Assembly: GCF_021018805.1 (NCBI RefSeq) | Contig: NC_086247.1 | Span: 3,913,230-3,977,229, forward strand | Direction: 5' to 3' | Source: Prinia subflava | Lineage: Eukaryota > Chordata > Aves > Passeriformes > Cisticolidae | DNA length: 64,000 bases | Part shown: positions 33,747 through 46,814 of the stretch, piece by piece | Position numbering within the stretch: position 1 is the first letter of the stretch | Layout of the letters: each line of letters begins with the position of its first letter | Notes under the pieces: model-generated | The model's database searches: none | The model's input: only the letters and a program-made list of their open reading frames with translations | Told to the model about the DNA's origin: nothing | Position numbers and translations under genes: made by a program

Positions 33747-36700
33747 GAATGAGGCTGGGAAGGAGAGAAGGAATAGATGACTGTTTTAATGTGAATTAAG
33801 ATGACGTCAGAAAGACTGTCTGTGCATTGATGCTTACACAGCAACCAGTTTGTCCAGGCTTGAAGCAGATAATTGATACCATCCTTTGGGAGCTGCCGTT
33901 CATCAAAGCCCTTTAGTGTAACCCCAGAAACCACCAATCTCTCCGTGCCCTCAATTTGTTTTAATGGAACACTTTTCCTGCCTCTTCCTGTGTTTTTTTA
34001 GCAACTCCTTGCAACCTTTCTTTATCCTCAGCACTTGAATCAAGTGATAAGCTGCTGGTAACCTTGTTTGTCATTTGAAGTTCATTAGAAGTTCAGCCTG
34101 CAAGGGCAGCATTTGTGTGCAGGGTGAATTGTTGAGCAGATTGTTTGGTCTGAGCTCTGTCTCTGCCAGCCACTTTAAAGTGTTACCTAATCCTGATCCG
34201 TCAGCACTCGCTGGAGTTTCCTGTTCTGCAACTCTGGTGTCAGTGGTGATAACCATTAAAATGGGGAAACCCCTCAAGTATTACCTGCACAAAAAACACA
34301 AAGTTCAACACAATGTCACTGAGAAAAACAAGAGCCAGCATAAGATGAGCAATGAGGTTAAGAGATTTATAAATGAAAACACAGAGACACCCTTCTCCAC
34401 TAGGTCCAGTGCCCTAATCATGTATACAGTGCCCTGCTTGTATATATATTGTATCATATACACAGTGGCTTAATTGTATCCAGGCAGAAACCTAACACCC
34501 TTCTCAGCCCTTCTGGTTTTCTCTGCTGCTCCCCAAATATCTTTAAACACTGAAAAAAGGTGCCAGAAGGAACAGAGGCAGCTCCCTCATACCCTGAAAG
34601 AGACAGAGGATTTTGAGCCTGTCACATGGGAAATGTGTCCTCCAACACAGAATTTCTAGAAAAGCTGTGGCTCAGCAGGACAACTCCTTATCCATAATCT
34701 GTGCAACAGATGCACCAAGCAAAGCATCTCCTATATTGTCAGCTGTTGCTTTAGAGTCTTGTATCCCCACAGTTTGCTCTTTTTTCTTTAATCTGCTGGA
34801 TGGAGGTAATGAATATTTAAGTACTTGGTGTAAACCCGTCTGTCCTGGCGGAGTGGCTGGAGCTGCACAGAGCTGCAGAGCTGAGGATCATTGTAATCTG
34901 CTTGATGGGTGGTTCTGCCTGTGGCCAAATGGATTCCATATGTGAGATCATCTGTCATGCAGAAGGCACCGTCACTAGTTCCCTTTCTAGGAAGTCCTTC
35001 TGCTCTCCTAGGTGAAATACAATGTCACAGACCCCAGCACGTTGATTTGCCATGATGGTGCCATTATGGAATGAGCTCTTTGGTGACTTTTAAAATTCAA
35101 GTGCTCCTAGTCATTTTTCTGGACTTCAGGTGGAGAATGTTGCTGTTTTATTTAATTTTATTTTTGATGCAATTTTAAGCCTCTGCATGGAGATTATTGC
35201 AGTGTCCAGATATCTTTGGAAAACATCATCTTGGGTGAGAAGAGTAGGCTGAATTAAAGATACACCATGCCTGTGCTTTTAATTTTAGGGACACATCATC
35301 ACCAAAGGGCAAGAAGCTGATATTCTGCAGATCTGTGTAACATGCTGGACAGTATATAGAAGCCAACATTTTCATCCTCTTTTCTCTTTTTGTGAGGAAG
35401 GCAAGTTCTCCTGCCCAGAGCTGCTCAGACAATTGTCTATAAGAGTGGGCAAGGTGGCTGTGGAAAGGGAGATTGTAAACTACTCTTCATGTTCCATGGG
35501 AGTGGGTGAGGTGTAATTTGTTTAAAATGAAACCGAAGGGTTAAGTTAGAGATGGCAGAACCTTGTTTGCTAGAGAGGACAGTGGATATGTGTCTGGGAA
35601 GACTGAAACCCCTGGCACGGGCAATTTATCCAATCTGTCTCTCATCTTCCAGGGATTAATTGGGGGCTACTTTGCCTGGATCTTTTAACAGCCAGGTTTT
35701 CAACTCTGCTTCCCACTGTTATTTAGCAGCAGATGTTCAGATTCTGATTTTCCAAAGCTACCCGATTGTTATTAGGTATAATTAACACCAACATCCTTAA
35801 TCCATAAGCTTCTTTTAGGTTGGACTCAGTCCTATTCTTTTTATAAAATAAAACCTTCATGTGAAGATCACCTCTTCAAAAAGTAGTTAGCAATCCCAGC
35901 TCTTAGGCTTGCCCTGTGAGGAAGAGAAATACTTGTAGAATATGGAAAGCAAGGAATATTACTAGGACATGTAGCTGTTTCTCTACCAGCAGAACAACCT
36001 AGCTCTTACAAGCTCTCCAAATTTGTGGTGCTGAATTAATTAATTACTTATTTGTGTATCTAAAGTCAAGTGTTCAGGAAAATGATTAATATTATTCAGA
36101 ACTAGCAGTTTATGGATCATTGTCTGTAATCAGGTTGTGGTAGTTGAACAAGATCCCCATTTCCTGTGGCTGACAATGGATTATTCACATAGCATAACTC
36201 AGTTAAGGTTATAGGAGCAAACACACCTTCTGGAATCTGCCCAAGCTGAGTCACAGAGTTTGGTAATGATAAAATTGCACAATTTAGGGGTATTTTTAAG
36301 CCCTTGCACTAAACAAACACCATGGTCATGCATTCTGAAGAACAGTGATGTGATAGGAGTAGTCGGTTCGCACAGGGATCTGGTTAAATAAATTGGAAGT
36401 GCATTGCAGTGTTTGTGAGGTTTCAGCTCTAAAGCTATTTCAAGAAACCCATGAGGATTTCACTAAAAATCTGCAGCTGCAGTATGTGCAAGCAAACAGG
36501 ATGCTGTTCTATCACCAAAGGAATAACAAACAATTCCAAAAGAAGGGATAATTTAGTTAAATATAGCACTTGAAATAATATACCAGGAATTCATATCTTT
36601 TGTGATCATTGTACCTTTTCTATGCAGTGGATAGGAGGAAAATCCTCAATCTTCTAATGACTGCAAATGGTGTTCCCATAAGAGAAATGAAAATTTGGAA

Positions 36701-36984
36701 ATAATAGGCCAAAGGATGGAATGGTGAGCACAGGCTGATGGAAATGAGCTGAAAGGAAAATAGCACCCGAATGTCTGAGATCATTCCTTTGTACTCCCCA
36801 GGCCAGGTCCTTGAGGTCTGTGCTGGTCTTACCTGGGGCAATTTTCTTCATAATAGCAATTATGGGGCCGTGTTTTGGATTTGTGATGAAAACAGTGTTG
36901 GCAATTCAGGGATGTTTTCATTATTGCTGAGCAGACCTCACACAGAGTCAAGGCCTTTTCTGCTCCTTACCTCACCCCACTGGT
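33747..36984. other. Noncoding stretch
   Basis: No gene, RNA or mobile element supported. AT-rich, with only short ordinary frames. Confidence 0.5.
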
Positions 36985-37402
36985 GAGTGGCCTGGGGGTG
37001 CACAGAGCTGGAATGGGACACAGGTGGGACAACTGACCCTGAGTGACCCAAGGGACATCCCATACCATAGGACATCATTCTCAGCAAGCTGGGAGAAGAA
37101 GGAACAGGGGGGCATTGAGAGCAGTAGTGTTTAACTTCCCAAGTCACTGTTACGTGTGTTGGAGCCCAGCTTTCCTTGGCATGGCCAAACACCTGCCTCT
37201 GGGAAGTGGGGAATTAATTCTTTTTTTATTATTATTATTTTTTGCTTTGCTTGCATGCACACCTTTTGCTTCCCCTATTAAAGTGTCTCTGTCTCAACAC
37301 ACAAGTTTCCCCACTTTTTAAATTCTCTCCCCCATCCCACCAGGGAGGAGTGAGCGAGAGGCTGTGTAGGGCTGAGTTGCTGGCTGGGATTAAACCAGGA
37401 CA
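36985..37402 (+). mobile_element. Solo LTR of an avian ERV (ERVL-like)
   Basis: A characteristic bird LTR order: 'gggacaactgaccctgagtgacccaagggacatcccataccatagg', 'gctgggagaagaaggaacagggggg', 'gttggagcccagctttccttggcatggccaaacacctgcct', 'attaaagtgtctctgtctcaacacacaag' and the end 'agtgagcgagaggctgtgtagggctgagttgctggctgggattaaaccaggaca'. The ATTAAA near 37279 is the polyadenylation signal. No internal retroviral region or partner LTR, so it is solo. A TTATTATTATTATT run sits inside. Confidence 0.85.
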
Positions 37403-37689
37403 AGGTTTTAAATGCACAGCAACACTGAGAAAAATGTGCAACTCTCTGATCACTGTGAAGGTGCTGATGGTCAGTGCATTCCCTGATTTTGTGCAGCCCA
37501 AGAACCAGTTATTGTCTCTAGGATTCCTTCTCTGATATCAACCAAAGCAGATGCTTCAGAAAGATGGTAAAAAGCAGACTCCCATTTTTCACTCATGTGC
37601 AGTTCAGGCACTTCCTGAAAAGGTGGACTTGGTGTATTAATAACTCTCAGTCTCTCTCTTCCTTGAAGAGCCTTCTTGAAGGGGTGCTT
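37403..37689. other. Short noncoding spacer
   Basis: Nothing recognised between the LTR and the old CR1 copy. Confidence 0.5.
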
Positions 37690-38860
37690 TTGAAGCCACA
37701 TTAGCTTTTAGTTCCCACAACACACTGTGGCAGGAAGTTCCAAAGTTTAACTACAGGCATGAAGAGTAATTTCCTTCCGCTTCCTTTGAGTTTGTCCTCT
37801 CCCACTTCAAATCACTGCTTCCTTCTTCTTTTATTGGAAAATGCAATGAAAAACCAATCTCTTCACCTTCTCTGTGATATTCATGATGTTATAGATTTAT
37901 CCTGGTCATCTCTTAAATTGAAGAGAACTTATTTACCTCTCCCTTACACTGAGTAGTTATGTACCTCTTATCAGCCTTTTAATCCTCTGAATCCTTTTTC
38001 ATCTATGATTTCCTTTTCAACTGAGAGAACCAGAGCTGCACACAAGATTCAAGCTAGAAGAGCCATAGATTTATGTATTTATATAATAATATAATAACAA
38101 TAACAACAACAATAATAATTTATCATGTTTTATTTATTTATTTATTTATTTAGTAACATTCTCTGTTTTGAGCTCTGTCCCATTTCCTGGCAATTCTCAA
38201 CATTTTATTTGCTTTATTGACTGCTACAATATTTTTAGCTGATATTTTCATGGAACTATCTGTTACAGCCCCCACTTCTCCCTCTTGGCCAGCTCAGAGC
38301 CACATGTGAGCTGAGGGCTGCTTTTCCCCTTGGGCATCATTTCTCTGTCCAGTCACTGAGATTCTTCCCAATTTTTAATCATCTTTGATATCCAGAGGAC
38401 TTTTGTATCACGACTAAACTTTGTCACTTCACTGTTTCCTCCTTTCCAGTTCATGAATGGGTTTGTAAGCAATCAGCACACACCTCCAGGGGACACCACT
38501 GCTGATCAGCCTCTACCACAAGACCTGACCATGAGCTCCCACTCTCTGTTTCCTGTTTTTTTAATTCATTCCTTTTATATTCATCCAGGGACCTTTCCAT
38601 TTACGCCTTGACTTTCCTTAAAAGCCTTTGGTGAGAGGTGCTGTCTGCAGCTCTCAGGAAATACAAGCTGGTTATATCAACAGGATATCCTTTATCCAAA
38701 GGCTTGTTGACACCTTCAGAGAACTCCAGGGACTATGTCAGGACTTCCCTTTAGAAAAGCCATTCCGACTTCCACAGCACATCACAATTACCTCTGCATC
38801 CAATAATTCCTTTTTTTTCCTGCTTCCTGCAAAGCAGCAGCACAATACCAACCTGCTCTT
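37690..38860 (-). mobile_element. Long, very old CR1 copy of the turtle-like family
   Basis: On the plus strand the sequence follows the reverse complement of the old amniote CR1 family seen in turtles and crocodilians, in the right order over ~1.1 kb. Landmarks: 'ccaaagtttaactacaggcatgaagagtaatttcctt', 'ctgatagatttatcctggtcatctcttaaat'-like block, 'accagagctgcacacaagattcaagc', 'gctttattgactgctacaatatt...ggaactatctg', 'ctttgtcacttcactgtttcctcctttccagttcatgaa', 'aagcctttggtgagaggtgctgtct', 'tatatcaacagga...tccaaaggcttgttgacacc' and 'cttccctttagaaaagccattccgac'. Heavily diverged and interrupted by an AT-rich microsatellite. No intact ORF2. Confidence 0.75.
38079..38155. repeat. AT-rich microsatellite inside the old CR1
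   Basis: ATAATA, AACAAT and TTTATTTA-type short repeats expand within the CR1 copy. Confidence 0.9.
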
Positions 38861-41800
38861 CAGCTTCTTACACTATTGAAGAGCTGACAGCTCATGTTAA
38901 ACTGAGGGGCTGGGACTCAGGTGCTCCCACTGGATCTGTGTTTTCCAGACCGTGACTTTCAGGTGCCGGAAGCGCAGGAGTTGGGATATTTTTTCCAGAG
39001 TTTCCTCCTAGTGCTTGTTGTTGGTTTTGGTCAGGTATAGAAGTGAGTGCAGACACTCAAAGAGCAGCATGGTTTCCCCATTCAGGATTCCCCTACCTAT
39101 CCCAAAATCTTATATGCAAAATTCTCTGCTGTAGCCAGTCCTTTCCACATTGTCAGAACTGAAAGATGAGCACTGCTTCCCTTCGTTTGCACCTCCAAGG
39201 GGCAGGAAATGCCTCTTTCTCACTATGTCCCCTAAAATCCTGGGAGAGGGGAGTCCTGCCAGTGAGGGGAGGAAACACCAGACAAGTTGGTTGCTGCCAG
39301 CTGCTGGTTGCAGTCAGTCCCTAGGGAATGAGGTTATTTAGAGTGTGCTGGAATGAGTCTGTGCAGTGAATCAGAAATGTGGTCACAGCTCCTAGACAGA
39401 CAAACCTCTCCCTCCCTTTTCAGAGGGAATTTCATGCAGGTGACAGTCTGGTTTCATCAAATAAGCCAACATGAATTATTTCCTGATCATATCTGTGATG
39501 ATTTTTGGTTTTGAGGGTGCACATTCATCAATCAATTTATCTGCATTGATTGCCTGGCTAAACCATCTTAGCAGTCTCATACTGTCCTTCTTGGGGTGAT
39601 GTGGTTGTGACTTCTTTAAATTTTGGAAAATGTTGAAAGCAAAATAAATTATAGAGAAAGAGCAGCTGCTGAATGGCTCAGAAAGGTCATTTCCTCAAAA
39701 ATAAACCAGAGAAAGGCAAACAAGCATTCTCCTTTCCCGTGAGGAGTACATCTCATCCCTTTTTAAGTTTGAACAAATTTTGAATGAAGGGAAATACCAG
39801 CACTTCTGAGAATTTGCATTGACTGCAGAGATCTTTCTGGACCTATGAGCTACCCAGAGAATGCATTGCTTTGAGTCTTTTCCCAACCCCATTCCCATAT
39901 ATTACACTGAGCTCCCATCACAAAGCTTACCTGCCTGGGAGGCTTGAGGAGGTGTAAAGATTTCAGCAGACATCAGCAGGAACCAGCTGCCACACTGCAG
40001 AGTGACTCACGCTGTGGAACTCTGCTGGCAGGAACACAGATGTGCAGGAAGCAAACCTTGGTCAGGCTGAGTAATCCAGGTGAGCACAAACACAGCACCT
40101 GAAGGCACGTCCGTGTGTGATGTACAGACTGCAACCCTGTGTCCTTGGGGAGATGCCCTCAGGGGTCTGTGTAATGGCTGCCCAGCCCTGGGACTGTGAA
40201 CCACTGTCTGCTGTCATGGAGAGGAGCTTCCACCTGCCTGCACTAAGACAATCACATGCACCTTACCTGCCATTCATTCTATTTTTCTCTCAGCCCAGGG
40301 ATGCTCTGATTACCAATTCAAGAATCCTCTGGTTTGTCCCAAAGCTCCCTGAGATCAGGGCAGACATGGGAGGCTGAGGAGGAAATGGGATATGAAGGCT
40401 GGCAAATCTCACCTGAAGAAGAAAAGAGACTGCATTTGTTGAAACAAATTATTTTTAAAACAAATTACTTTTGAAACAAATTTCAAACCTCACTTCTGAC
40501 ACTGGAACTGGAAGGGCAGCTGCTACAGGATACGCAGCCCCACAGGGGTTATGTACTGCCAAGAAGGATGTCCGGCTCCCTGATGCTGTCCCTGACCCCA
40601 AATACATCCCACAACTTCCCTTTCACCTCACTGCTGTGTCCCTGACCCACGCTGTGCCAGCCCAGGGAGCTAAACCTGCACAGTGCCCTCCAGGCCACAG
40701 AAGGATTTTTGCTGGTGCAGTTCCCAGCATCAGCATGCAGCAGGATCAACACAGAGGACTCAGTGGAAATATGCAGCCTGGTGAGCCTGATCATCCTTTC
40801 CAGCAACACCTACCTGCTAATTAGGATCACAAATATGATTAAATCTCACTCTCAGCCTCCTAATACCCCTGTGCCATGCAGAGAACAGCAGTGGATGCCA
40901 GGGAGGAAGCAAAGGGCTGTAAGGCAAAGGAACATGAACTTATGAATGACTGTGAGAATTAATTTCCACCATAAAATATGGCTCATAATATGAAATGTCT
41001 GTGAACCATCTCACAACCTTGTCCTCCAGCAGTTAATTTTAAAAGTATTAGTTATGGCTTGACATCACCTGAAAGCAGGCAAATGCCTCATTGCACAGCC
41101 TGACAGGCAGGGCTGCAACCAGGGGAACCTGCAAGCCCATTAAGGCGTGGGGGCACAAGGAGCACCACGGAGAAAAGAGAAAATGAAGGGCACCAGGGGA
41201 AGCTCCTGATGGCAACAGGCACCAGCGTGTGGCTTAGTCATGGGCACAGTGTAGTAGTTTGCCAGACAGGAAAGAGGGAGACCCTCCCATGTGTGGAAGT
41301 GAAGGGACAAGGGGAATATCTGCTTGAAAGTTCTCTGGAAGCTTTTCCCGTTGTTTCAGCCCATGCAGACGGGTGGGGAAAGGGCAGTTGATAGGGAGGA
41401 ATCTGGAGGAGAAGGGTCTGCAGTGCTCTTCTGGCTCCCAGCAACGCCTTGTGCTGCTGCAGGCGTTGATGCAGAAAGCAACACGTGCCAAATCAGTGTG
41501 CAAACTAGGGGGTGACAGGGACACATCTGCTGCCTGCAAACTGACCTGGAGGGACAGGGAGGGATGTGAGCAGCTGGATGTGTAAGCACGTATCCTATCG
41601 ATTAGTGAACGGGCTCCTGGAACCGTCACAGCTGCAGCTCAAATTACTGAGAGGCACTTCAATGAAGAGAAAACCCAGGAACGAAAAGACCTTTGGAAAT
41701 ACCATCAGGAGATGGTTATTTCTAAATCGCTGCCGAAACCAAGCCATATTGTTTGCATAAATTACCTTGGCCTGAAGCAGAAAGTTCAGAGGCTGCCAAG

Positions 41801-41915
41801 GGCAAAGCCAGACACAGGTGTGAGCTCACAGGAGCTTACCAGTCCCGTGGAGTTGAGATGATCCCATCAGGGACAGGAAAGGTCTAAAGAAAAGCCAGGG
41901 TGTGGGAAGAAGGTG
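38861..41915. other. Noncoding stretch
   Basis: No gene or mobile element recognised. Moderately GC-rich parts near 40000-40350 and 41080-41600 give overlapping chance frames on both strands. Confidence 0.5.
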
Positions 41916-42590
41916 TGTCAACGTTCTTGTCTCTCTCCAGCTCCAAGGTCAGGATAAAAATACATGGGAGATGCAGATGTCAAGTTTGGTCTCTGAATGT
42001 TTATTATTTCTTATCTAAGTTACAGTTTCACGAGGTGTTAGCCCTGTCTAAGAAGGCAAGAAAAATGGCTACTTCTAACTTGTTTCAAGGACTTTTAAAC
42101 TATAAGCAAAACCAATTAAAACCCGACGCCTAAGTTATTTTTATTTACAACCCAATTAAAGATCACTCAATGTCCTCAATGCAAGTTTTCACCAACCAAT
42201 TAGAAAAGATCACCCAAACTCGAGAAGAAGGAGGAAGAAGAAAGGGAAGAAGAAGCACAAAGACAACACCCAAAATCTTCCATCTTAACTCATATGTATT
42301 ACTATACACTAAAACCCCAAATCTAAGTTTTCACCTTGTGAGATCACACAGCACTACCCAAATTACACACACACACTGTTTCTGTGCTGTCACTCACTTC
42401 TTGAAGCCTTTTCCAAGGTCTTAGGTCAAACAAGGTGTTTACTTGACAGCTGGCACCCTTCAACTCAGAAAGCTCGAAGTTTCCAGCCTTCAGATTTCCA
42501 GTAAAGGTGCACCAGGTGACCTGCTTCCCTTGGGCACACTCCTGAGACAGGGTCTTTGTGTGGTGACAAGAAACACCTCCAGGAGAGCAA
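41916..42590 (-). mobile_element. Solo LTR of a passerine-type ERV, minus orientation
   Basis: I recognise the plus-strand phrases 'gtttattatttcttatctaagttacag', 'atggctacttctaacttgtttcaaggacttttaaactataagcaaaaccaattaaaacccgacgcctaa', 'aaagatcactcaatgtcctcaatgcaag', 'ccaattagaaaagatcacccaaactcgag', 'tcttccatcttaactcatatgtattactatac' and 'ctgacagctggcacccttcaactcagaa'-like blocks as an LTR common in passerine assemblies. On the minus strand an AATAAA lies at 42005-42000 with a U5-like end near 41916 and a start near TGTTGCTCTCC. No retroviral genes flank it. Ends are approximate and no target-site duplication was confirmed. Confidence 0.65.
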
Positions 42591-43361
42591 CATGGCCTAA
42601 TCCTGTGTGTAACAGACATTGTGCATCCTTTACATGCAGCCCAATGGATCAATGGAGTTATTCTGCTCCAAGCAGTACAGCAGGAGACCACTCAATGCAG
42701 AAACACTTTGACATTCAAATCATCCCACAAAATAGGAGGCTTGCTGTCATTTTCAGGCATGCCACTAAAATTCCACTCAACCCCCTAACCCATGTTTAAA
42801 GAGAAACTATTCAGGTATCTCCTCTCTACCATTAGATTTAGGAATAATCTCTCCTGCACACTTGCATCATCCCCAAGGTGTATGTGCTTTTCGTAGTCAC
42901 CCAGTTCTGGCTCTTAAATAAGCTGTTATGTACTGACATCCTCTAAACTGAACCCAGAAGTGTTTACTGGACTGAAAAAGACATCACCAGATGGCTCCAA
43001 TATCAGCCTAGAAGGATTTCTGTTCTTCAACAGGCGCTAAATGTGTCTGAAAAACCAGCAGGCTGCAGAGTGTCTGCATAGTCAAATCACCTCTAAGAGG
43101 CTTTGTAATTGCATTCAGTTCTGCTGTGCTGGAAAATGAGGATAATAAGCTCAATGTATTACACTTACACTGGGGCTAGACTCCATACAGAGTGGTAATA
43201 AGAAACACAGGCTGAGGTTTTAACTGCAGTTAGTGGGGCTCAGCACTTTGCTTAGCGCAAAAGGAGATGCCAAGTTACCTTAGCTCCCTTGAGAGTTACA
43301 ACCATGAGCTCCTAGGTTCCCAAAAGTCCCCAGAGATGGAGGATCACCTATTTCAGATAGA
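42591..43361. other. Noncoding spacer
   Basis: Nothing recognised between the LTR and the short CR1 tail. Confidence 0.5.
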
Positions 43362-43402
43362 ATCATAGGCTCATAGAATGGTTTGGGTTGATAGTCAGTT
43401 TT
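43362..43402 (-). mobile_element. Minimal CR1 3' tail, minus orientation
   Basis: 'agaatcataggctcatagaatggtttgggttg' is the reverse complement of the CR1 terminus. Only about 40 bp remains or was ever inserted. Confidence 0.75.
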
Positions 43403-44299
43403 TCAAATCATTATTGGTTTTGTCTTGATTTGCTCACTTTCATTTCTAGCTTTCATTTTCCAGCTCTGTGCTGATGAAATGTGCTGAGGAATTTACTAAG
43501 AGGTTTCTATACCATCCACCAAGAAGTCTTGAACACTTTTTCATTAACATCTCTCTGCATCAAATTATTTAAAAAAAAAACTAAAAAAGACCTGGTGTTC
43601 TACTATTTTTAGTCTATTTTTACTGCACCGGAGTTGGAGATCTGGGTGGATAAGTCAGTAGGAGATAAGTGAGAAGACAAGTGTGTGAACAGATAAATCA
43701 TTCCAGTGAGTTTCACTTTAAATGAGTCCTTTACCTTCATGCCATAGGGTGGCAAACACTTTCTCTCACTGCTATGTCAATTTGAGCAATCCCAACATCT
43801 CCTCCTGCTGCCCACTCAGTTGTGTCAGTACAACATTCCATGGGCTGTCCAATAAATCCTGCAGGGATCGATCTGGGATAATAATAACCTGACCAAACAT
43901 GACTCTCTTTTTTTTCTTAAGCCCTTTTAACCCTCATTGACTCTACTTAGCTCAGTGCTGCCACTGAAAAATTGCACACCAGGCTGCAACAAGAGTGGAG
44001 GGGAATAAATCTGAAAGTTGGTTTCAAATTACCTTAGTGAGTCAAACAGCCACATCGTGGTATGGAAATTCAGTTCAGTCTCCTGTTTTCATTTACCATC
44101 AGTCTTGGGTCAGAGAATCTGCAGCCCCACAAACTTTCACTCTGGTTGTAGCTCTGTTCCAGGCACAGCCTATTTTTATGTGCCACAAAACCATCAGCAA
44201 AACTGGTCCCACCATGGAAGCAAAAACCCAGTGAGGGATGCTGAAATCCTTCTGCAGCCCCTGGGGAGAGCAAGGCATTTTGTACAGACAACATGACAC
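43403..44299. other. Noncoding spacer
   Basis: Nothing recognised. An A10 run occurs near 43571. Confidence 0.5.
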
Positions 44300-44408
44300 C
44301 ACAAACACCAGCCCAGGGGTTGTGTGGAATGAACCAAAAGGAAACACAAAACCCATGGCTGCACCAGAACATCATCAATGTCCCTTCCAACCCATTTGTG
44401 ATTCTAAG
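44300..44408 (+). mobile_element. Probable CR1 3' tail
   Basis: The last ~45 bp, 'catcaatgtcccttccaacccatttgtgattctaag', matches the CR1 terminus. The upstream part is too diverged to assign firmly. Confidence 0.55.
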
Positions 44409-45084
44409 ACCTCACCTCTGGGCAGCATATAGGCTACAAAATGAGCCCCTCCTGTTAGCTTGGCTTTCAAAGCTGCTTTCTGGGCCTCAGCACTGTGGGG
44501 AGGAGTGCAGTGTTCACCAAAGCCATCCTCAGCTGGTTTGTCACCCAAAGTGTTCTCTCTGCTTTTGGTTAGGTACATTCGGAGGATTTTTTGCAAAAGA
44601 TTTTTCAGATCAGGCAATGAAACGCGGTATATGAATTATCTCACCTCACTTTAGCAGCTCACCAAACGCAGGGCTGGGACACAAGTGGCCATCTGGCTAC
44701 CAGACACCCAGTGCCATATGGGCTACTCTGTGTCACCCCAGACCTCTATCCAGTGTCATCTTCTGTGACACTGAACACACAGGAGATCTGCGCATTCTGC
44801 AGTGGCAACCAGCAGAGCTTTTGTCACCTTTGCTGAGGCACTTAATGTCATTCAAGACATCCACATCTAAACTAAACGAATGGTCTGGGTGCTCATCAAA
44901 GATAAAAGTGGTCCAGTCATTGGCATTAAGTATAGGGTGTTGTTCACCCAAACCATGCAGGCGTCTTCTTCAGGACACCAATTACACCCTGTGTTCAGCT
45001 GACAGGGGCCTCTCACCCTGCTGATTGCAAAAGTGACCACAGTGGGTTCTCAGGACCCACCCCATAGATCCAAGTTTAGTCAGA
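44409..45084. other. Noncoding spacer
   Basis: No gene recognised. Overlapping frames on both strands at 44460-45020 lack recognisable content. Confidence 0.5.
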
Positions 45085-45290
45085 TGGATCCTGGCACTGG
45101 AACAGGTCCTCCAGGGCAGTGGCCACAGCACCAAGTCTGCCAGAGCTCAGACAGTGTCTGGAAAATGCTCTCAGGCACAAGGTGTGATTTTTGGGGCTGT
45201 TCTGTGCAGAAACAGGACTTAGAGTTCAATGATCCTTGTGGATCCCTTCCAGTCCAGGATATTGTACAATTCCATGATTTTATGATCTCA
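45085..45290 (+). mobile_element. CR1 LINE 3' end of a different subfamily
   Basis: Matches the CR1 subfamily with 'ggcactggaacaggtcctccagggcagtggccacagcaccaagtctgccagag', 'gaaaatgctctcaggcacaaggtgtgatttttgggg', 'caatgatccttgtggatcccttccagt' and the terminal 'ccatgattttatgat'. The 'cagggcagtggtcacagcacc' block distinguishes it from the other copies here. Confidence 0.92.
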
Positions 45291-46814
45291 TGTCCAGGAG
45301 TTTTCAGGATGTGGTAGCTGCTTAGGCAGGATTGGCAGGCCTGCAACTCCACCAGGATCATTGCCTTAACCAAGAAGAATTTGCTGACGTGATCATTTGC
45401 ACCTTTTAGGACACAGACTATCTCAAAATACAATAAAAATGGATGTGTCTTGTAGGGGTCTTCACAGCACTTGACAAAGTTCACTACAAAGATGGTGCCT
45501 TGTTCTAAATAGTTTATTGAACTGGTTTACAAGTTACTGGTTCCAGTGCAGGGCCCTCTAAGGTCTTTGCTCCTTGGATGTCAGAGAAGGTCATCCTGTC
45601 TGTTTAAGCTGTTGGTGGCTGTTACCTGAGCACTGCCAGCCCAGTGCTCCCAAGACTGTTATGAGGTGGGTCACAGGAGATCAGGGTTCCTTTGCACAGC
45701 CTTGGCTGGGAGGTCCAGCAAAGCCTGCAGAGAAAGTCAGCCTGTGGTGCAGGAGCCACTTCTGACTCAAAACTCTGAATTCTATCCAAGTTTAGCAGTT
45801 ATGCTCTCTGGACTTTTCACCTCTTCACATCGCCTTCTATGCTCATTTTCTCATCTGCATGGTGTAAAACACCATGGGATCTCCCAGTGCTCAGAACTGG
45901 GATCATCTTTCCATCACAGTTACCTGGAGTTGCATTCCAGTCACCAGCTTGTCACTGGGAAGTTTCACGCCATGCTGCTTTCTGATGCTCCTCTCATTTC
46001 CTTCAAGTTTTTGGGATGTTTCTGTACAACCCAGGCTGTAAGTCTCCGCCTAGCATGGACTATTATTACATTGCCTGCATCATTCATTTGCGTGGCTCAT
46101 TCGAGACAAATCAAATAACTGGGTACTGCCTCATGCTGTAGCTTAAATTAGAAAGAATAGACCACAAAAACAACTGCAGCGGTAGCAGAAGTGGCTATAA
46201 ATAAAGCAAAACATTTCTCTTATAAACCTTTATGCCACAGAGGGAAACTGTAGAAGTGGTCCAGGATATTTTTGTTGCTGCTTTTTAATTTGAAATTTCG
46301 TTGTTGGAAGTGCCTGCAGACGTAGAGGGTTGTGCAATGTTTTCACTGCAGTACAGCAATTGCTAAGATTAGCATGGTAACAGATCTTTTCAGAGTAAAT
46401 TGCATATAATTAATAGGAAGCAGGAGGAAAAAAGGAATAATTGCATTTAGTCCAAATGCAAGTTCAGTTCTCCCAGAAGGTGGAATCAGCACTAAGGCCA
46501 TGCTGAAGACAGGCCTGTTCCTTTCCGTTCCATTCAGCTGGATAGTGGACAACAATTACGTGCCCCTATTGCAAATTTCCATTTCCAATTTGTTTCAGCA
46601 AAGTGCAGGGATGTTCAAGATGGAATTTCTTTTAGAGCTTTCCTAGCAACGCTGGAGATTATTGGTTTTTGCTTCTGGCTTGTTTCCCATCCAATGTCAA
46701 AACAAGTTAAAGCATTAAAACAACATTTCCCTCTGAAAGAGCTAAAAAAAAATCTGTGCAACACAACTTACATTTTGGCCAAACTCTTTTGGAGTTCATG
46801 GTTAATAGGGGACC
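45291..46814. other. Noncoding stretch
   Basis: No gene or mobile element supported. Overlapping chance frames only. Confidence 0.5.

Noticed and set aside
33296..33937. 213-codon minus-strand frame (SSPLL repeats) and 164/125-codon plus-strand frames (RGEER repeats)
   Set aside because: They are translations of the (AGAGG)n microsatellite. A pentanucleotide without stops is open for any length; no promoter, splice sites or non-repeat protein content support a gene.
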